Shown in pieces: positions 60,349 through 64,000 of a stretch of 64,000 nucleotides of DNA. Below the pieces are notes generated by a model, which worked only from the letters and a program-made list of their open reading frames with translations, was not told the DNA's origin and did no database searches. Position numbers and translations under genes: made by a program. Within the stretch, counting starts at the first letter, position 1. The number at the start of each line of letters is the position of its first letter. The stretch is from NCBI GenBank assembly GCA_907163375.1, contig CAJQUW010008964.1:208501-272500 (forward strand), written 5' to 3'. The stretch comes from Prostheceraeus crozeri (Eukaryota > Platyhelminthes > Polycladida > Euryleptidae).

Positions 60349-61275
60349 AGGAAATACAAATTAGTAAGTTGCAATTCAAGATGCACAAAAAATTGTGAAG
60401 TTTGCTTAGCGAGTGAATTCTGTCCAACTGTGGCTGTCCGAATTGTCGCTTCAATTACTCCGAGTAGAAGAAGTTTTGACGACGATGTATTTGATAACTA
60501 TTTATCATTACACATGATGTAGTTGAAGTATTGTCATACAAACGAGTACAATATACTATTATGTATAGTGTTTTACAATTCACTATCACATGCACTCTTT
60601 TCAAGCATGTACCGCCTCTACAGCTTCCTGCTTTAGTGTTTCAATTTTGACGAGTCTCTGGGAGACTGAGTGATTCGGATATTCATAGCTTTAATGGAGT
60701 TCTGATATGTAAATAGTGTCACCTTTTAAATCTAACCACTGCACCACGAGAAGGCCAACAGCCGAACTTTTTGTGCAACTATATATAGGTATCTTTGATT
60801 AGATTTTAAATACAGGAAATACAAATTAGTAAGTTGCAATTCAAGATGCACAAAAAATTGTGAAGTTTGCTTAGCGAGTGAATTCTGTCCAACTGTGGCT
60901 GTCCGAATTGTCGCTTCAATTACTCCGAGTAGAAGAAGTTTTGACGACGATGTATTTGATAACTATTTATCATTACACATGATGTAGTTGAAGTATTGTC
61001 ATATAAACGAGTACAATATACTATTATGTATAGTGTTTTTACAATTCACTATCACATGCACTCTTTTCAAGCATGTACCGCCTCTATAGCTTCCTGCTTT
61101 AGTGTTTCAATTTTGACGAGTCTCTGGGAGACTGAATGATTCGGATATTCATAGCTTTAATGGAGTTCTGATATGTAAATAGTGTCACCTTTTAAATCTA
61201 ACCACTGCACCACGAGAAGGCCAACAGCCGAACTTTTTGTGCAACTATATATAGGTATCTTTGATTAGATTTTTG
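60349..61275. repeat. Recent tandem duplication, unit about 465 bp
   Basis: Copy 1 (60349-60807) and copy 2 (60814-61275) are in direct orientation with a 465-bp offset. By eye they differ at only four sites, three substitutions and one extra T in a T run, so they are about 99% identical. Each unit contains an inverted tRNA-like A-box region (CTAACCACTGCACCACGAGA, 60730 on and 61198 on). Their junction is AAATACAGG. Confidence 0.93.
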
Positions 61276-62461
61276 ATAAAATCATAAATAAAGAAGCAAC
61301 CAAGAAATCCGGTAATTTAGGAAGCGTCATTTTGTCTACAAGATGAACTCGCACATTAAAACCATTGCAGTTTGTGGTGGATTCAAATATATTTTGCTGT
61401 AGATTGCCGAAGCTGAGAGTTTTAGTGGTTTCTAAACAATAGTTCAATGTAATAATGCTAATAAATAACAATATCCATTCTCTATAAGTAATGGGGTACT
61501 ATGCGCAAATATATTCAACAAAAAATCCCACTAAATTTGAATTTCTTCATTTGAGAAACATCTAACTAAGCTCTGGAAGCAATCATATGGCTTTTACACG
61601 ATGTGTGCTGAACAAAACAGATTAGCTTTAATCAAAAAAATTCAATATCCCTTTAGATAAACAGCCGCATCAAATGAATGAGAAGCAATCGTTCCCTGAT
61701 TTTCGACCATCTCTAGGTCAATAATGCATTTTCCCTTTTATATTATTCATAAGCATTATGATTGACACGGCGTTAACTCGTCATAAACTTTTAATGTGTT
61801 TGTGACATTAAACTTTAAGTTTATGTCAAATGAAATTGCATATTTATATTTCTGTCCCTAAAACAGTTTGATATTTGTGGAAGAACTGAATAACAATGAC
61901 AGAAACTGAAACAGCCAGATGCATAAACGCAAGGAAAGAATACATCAAGAACAATAGTGTATTGGGGATGTCTAATATAGTCAGACTGCATTTTGGATGA
62001 CTGGCTTACCCGATGTAGATACAACATGATGCAAATTGCATGATGTAATAAAACATGAATTGCTGTAGATCTTCTTGAGTTGATAAAGTTTCTTAAAATC
62101 GTTAAATTTCAATGATATGAAGTGCATGTCATTTTGATGCATATGAAGAACACGTTGAAGAGGACGTATAACATCTGAAGCATGTGAGGCAGCAACCTTC
62201 TACTGGACACCCGTACTTCTACTGGGTCATAGGTAGCGCAATCTAGGAATTCACTACTAGTCACTTTATCGACACTGTGACTTTTATTTATTACGTTTAT
62301 GGTTGACTCTGGCGGTCTCACAGAGAAGGCTTGTGTGCACTGGTAATTGTTACAGGCCCGCGCGCTTGACTATGTCATGGTGCACTTCTCTTTTCTCCTG
62401 TTGAAACTGTTGCAGCAACAGTGTTGCTCGATACACTACTAGACAGTCAATCTGAACCGAC
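61276..62461. other. AT-rich non-coding stretch, perhaps partly decayed piggyBac
   Basis: No gene recognised. The last few hundred bases precede the piggyBac relic and may hold its unreadable N-terminal part. Confidence 0.4.
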
Positions 62462-62954
62462 CAGAAGACCAATATCATGTTCGATTACAACAACAGCAAA
62501 GGAGCGGTTTATACATTGGACATGTGTGCTCACACCTGCACTCCTGCTAGTCGAACACGAAGATGGACAGTGAGAGCTATTTACAATGCATTTGATGTTG
62601 CTGCCTGGAATATCCATGTGTGCTGGATTTTGTGCAATCCAAACTGCAACAGTGAGAAGAACACAGAAAGAAGATTGTTCATTTTTGAGATGAGAAACAA
62701 TTTGATCAAGCCACATGTGTCCTAAAGATGGAATTCTGATATTCAGTTGAGTGTAAGGAACCACATCAGGGCTAGTGGTTCGGTCAGCGCTGATTCAGCG
62801 GCGAATCGAAATGTCCAACTTCTGGTCGCAGTTCTGACTGCGGTCAGAGTCAACTGTGTGATGCACGCAGGCAATCTAGGACTATATGCTCATTTTGCCA
62901 TCGAATCAACAGCCCATCGAGCACATGAGAGACATTTGTGATCTGTGCAATTGA
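62462..62954 (+). pseudogene. piggyBac transposase C-terminal relic
   Basis: The frame 62462-62725 reads TDQKTNIMFDYNNSKGAVYT, LDMCAHTCTPASRTRRWTVR, AIYNAFDVAAWNIHVCWI and ERRLFIFEMRNNLIKPHVS. This matches the piggyBac segment around KGGVDxLDxM with the RxTRRWP motif. The first Asp of that motif (equivalent of catalytic Asp 447) is Tyr here; the second is kept. A C-terminal Cys-rich zinc-binding domain follows in other frames: LCDARRQSRTICSFCHR (62850-62907) and IEHMRDICDLCN (about 62915-62951), stop at 62952. At least one stop and two frameshifts. No TTAA-flanked ends identified. Confidence 0.8.
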
Positions 62955-63565
62955 TATTTATGATCAAGTTTCACTTAAATTCATTATTTCCAATTTCTGT
63001 AACAATTGTTAAAACTTAATACAATGCTATAAATATGTAAAAACAATCGAAAACAAGTGCTGTTACACAAATTTGCTCGTTATTTGTGTCTGCTTACTAT
63101 GGCAATTACAGACATAAAAATAGCTAGTGGTTGAACTAACTTGCGTGTGTGATGTATGACTTTTGTCACGGGATGCTCATCCGATATCATTTTTTAAGGT
63201 GACCACTAGAAGGGTAGGCACTGTACTTCGTTTTGGAAAAATGCAGATATTTTCAGTTAAGATATTTTGAATACTTGTAGGAATGATAAGGAAGCAATAA
63301 TAACAGCATATGTAAATATGGATGATGTCGTTTTTGTGTATTTTGTCTCTACCTTCGATAGTGAATCTCAAATAGTCTACATTGAATAAAAAAAGTCGCA
63401 ATATTTCTATCGACACTCACTTGCGAATCGAAGCCTGTATGGGAGACTAAGCATCATTAAAGGGAAACCAATGGAGTTTACTTCCATGGATTTATGGCAG
63501 AGAAGAAGTGTCATTCTAGGCTATACGTAAAATAAGTACTCGAGAATATTTATGATATTGATAGA
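62955..63565. other. AT-rich non-coding stretch
   Basis: No gene recognised after the piggyBac relic. Confidence 0.45.
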
Positions 63566-63658
63566 TATTCGAAATATTCGAATAGTGAATTTCACATTCG
63601 AATAGTACGAATTTCATCATGCTCGAACGAATATTAGAATATTCGAACCCAAGCCTAC
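63566..63658. repeat. TTCGAA-rich motif cluster, possible transposon end
   Basis: TTCGAA occurs four times in about 90 bp. The minus strand starts TAGGCTTGGGTTCGAATATT at about 63657, a pattern seen at ends of hAT-like elements. No opposite end was found. Confidence 0.4.
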
Positions 63659-63659
63659 A

Positions 63660-63898
63660 TAATGCAGTGTGTAGATATAACACAAATTAAGTCCAAAAAG
63701 GAGGCCAACACCCAATCTTTCCGACTGCAACTCGCTGACCAAGATTTGATGCCACCATTCTGGTCGTGGATAGAGAGCATTTGCTAAGCTTTCTATCTGA
63801 GTTGTGTTGAAATCCTGATCAGAAGAGGTGCAGTCGGGAAGATAGGTGTTGGCGTCCATTTGAAATGTATCACATATCATCAAATTCAGAAGCTTCAA
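63660..63898 (-). CDS. Possible exon or element-borne ORF, unknown
   Basis: A minus-strand frame follows an acceptor-like CATCATGTTTAG and reads CDTFQMDANTYLPDCTSSDQ, DFNTTQIESLANALYPRPEW, WHQILVSELQSERLGVGLLF, before running into the TTCGAA-rich cluster. The residue mix is protein-like (Trp-Trp, acidic and polar). No family recognised; no clear donor. It could belong to a decayed transposon ending at the adjacent cluster. Confidence 0.22.
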
Positions 63899-64000
63899 TT
63901 CCTAAACATGATGCAGAATGCTGGCCCCTAGAGGCATTTCGAAACCTTGACAATTATTTTATGAATGAAAAGGTCATGCAAACTGACCATCGACAAATAA

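Noticed and set aside
1-64000. LTR retrotransposons, endogenous viruses or Polintons
   Set aside because: No paired long terminal repeats and no capsid, protease, integrase or envelope-like sequence was seen.

Overview
The window looks like AT-rich non-coding DNA from an invertebrate animal genome. I see no bacterial operons, rRNA genes, true tRNA genes, CRISPR arrays, or LTR or virus-derived elements. The mix of an R2-type LINE, several APE-type LINE fragments, a mariner-like element, hAT, piggyBac and PIF/Harbinger-like DNA elements and tRNA-derived SINEs fits a metazoan, but I cannot name the phylum. The octamer TAGGCCTA occurs five times, more than base composition would predict. No complete host gene is visible; at most there are three weak candidate exons (220-359 minus, 29849-30051 plus, 63660-63898 minus) and one promoter-like GC-richer patch near 3.9-4.15 kb.

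Layout. 0-8 kb: unique-looking AT-rich DNA with an (AT)n tract, a hairpin, the promoter-like patch and a 62-bp minisatellite. 8.1-10.8 kb: a 5'-truncated R2-like LINE with restriction-like endonuclease, minus strand, flanked by a 21-bp direct repeat. 11.5-14.5 kb: a small hairpin element, a PIF/Harbinger-like MITE with TTA target duplication, and a tRNA-derived SINE. 15.9-18.0 kb: a decayed APE-type LINE. 21-26 kb: a LINE tail, a hAT relic, a SINE and a second PIF/Harbinger-like MITE with TAA duplication. 30.6-33.2 kb: a LINE inserted into another LINE. 34.5-37.5 kb: a 1.09-kb foldback with 440-bp arms and a direct-repeat array. 38.5 kb: a small insertion whose body starts with a 52-bp perfect inverted repeat containing a hammerhead-like motif. 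40.6-42.0 kb: a decayed mariner-superfamily transposon with both ends. 46-52 kb: SINEs and a hAT element nested inside another hAT-like element. 52.8-57.9 kb: another probable DNA element carrying a LINE, and two more LINE remnants. 60.3-61.3 kb: a very young 465-bp tandem duplication. 62.5-62.95 kb: the C-terminal end of a piggyBac transposase.

The genes here do not work together as a pathway. What the window records is an insertion history: LINE into LINE, SINE and hAT into hAT, LINE into a DNA element. Several events can be ordered because their target-site duplications are still readable. The best candidates for something unusual are the 216-bp hammerhead-like palindromic insertion at 38.5 kb, the R2-type LINE with a long target duplication outside rDNA, and the nearly symmetric 1.09-kb foldback.
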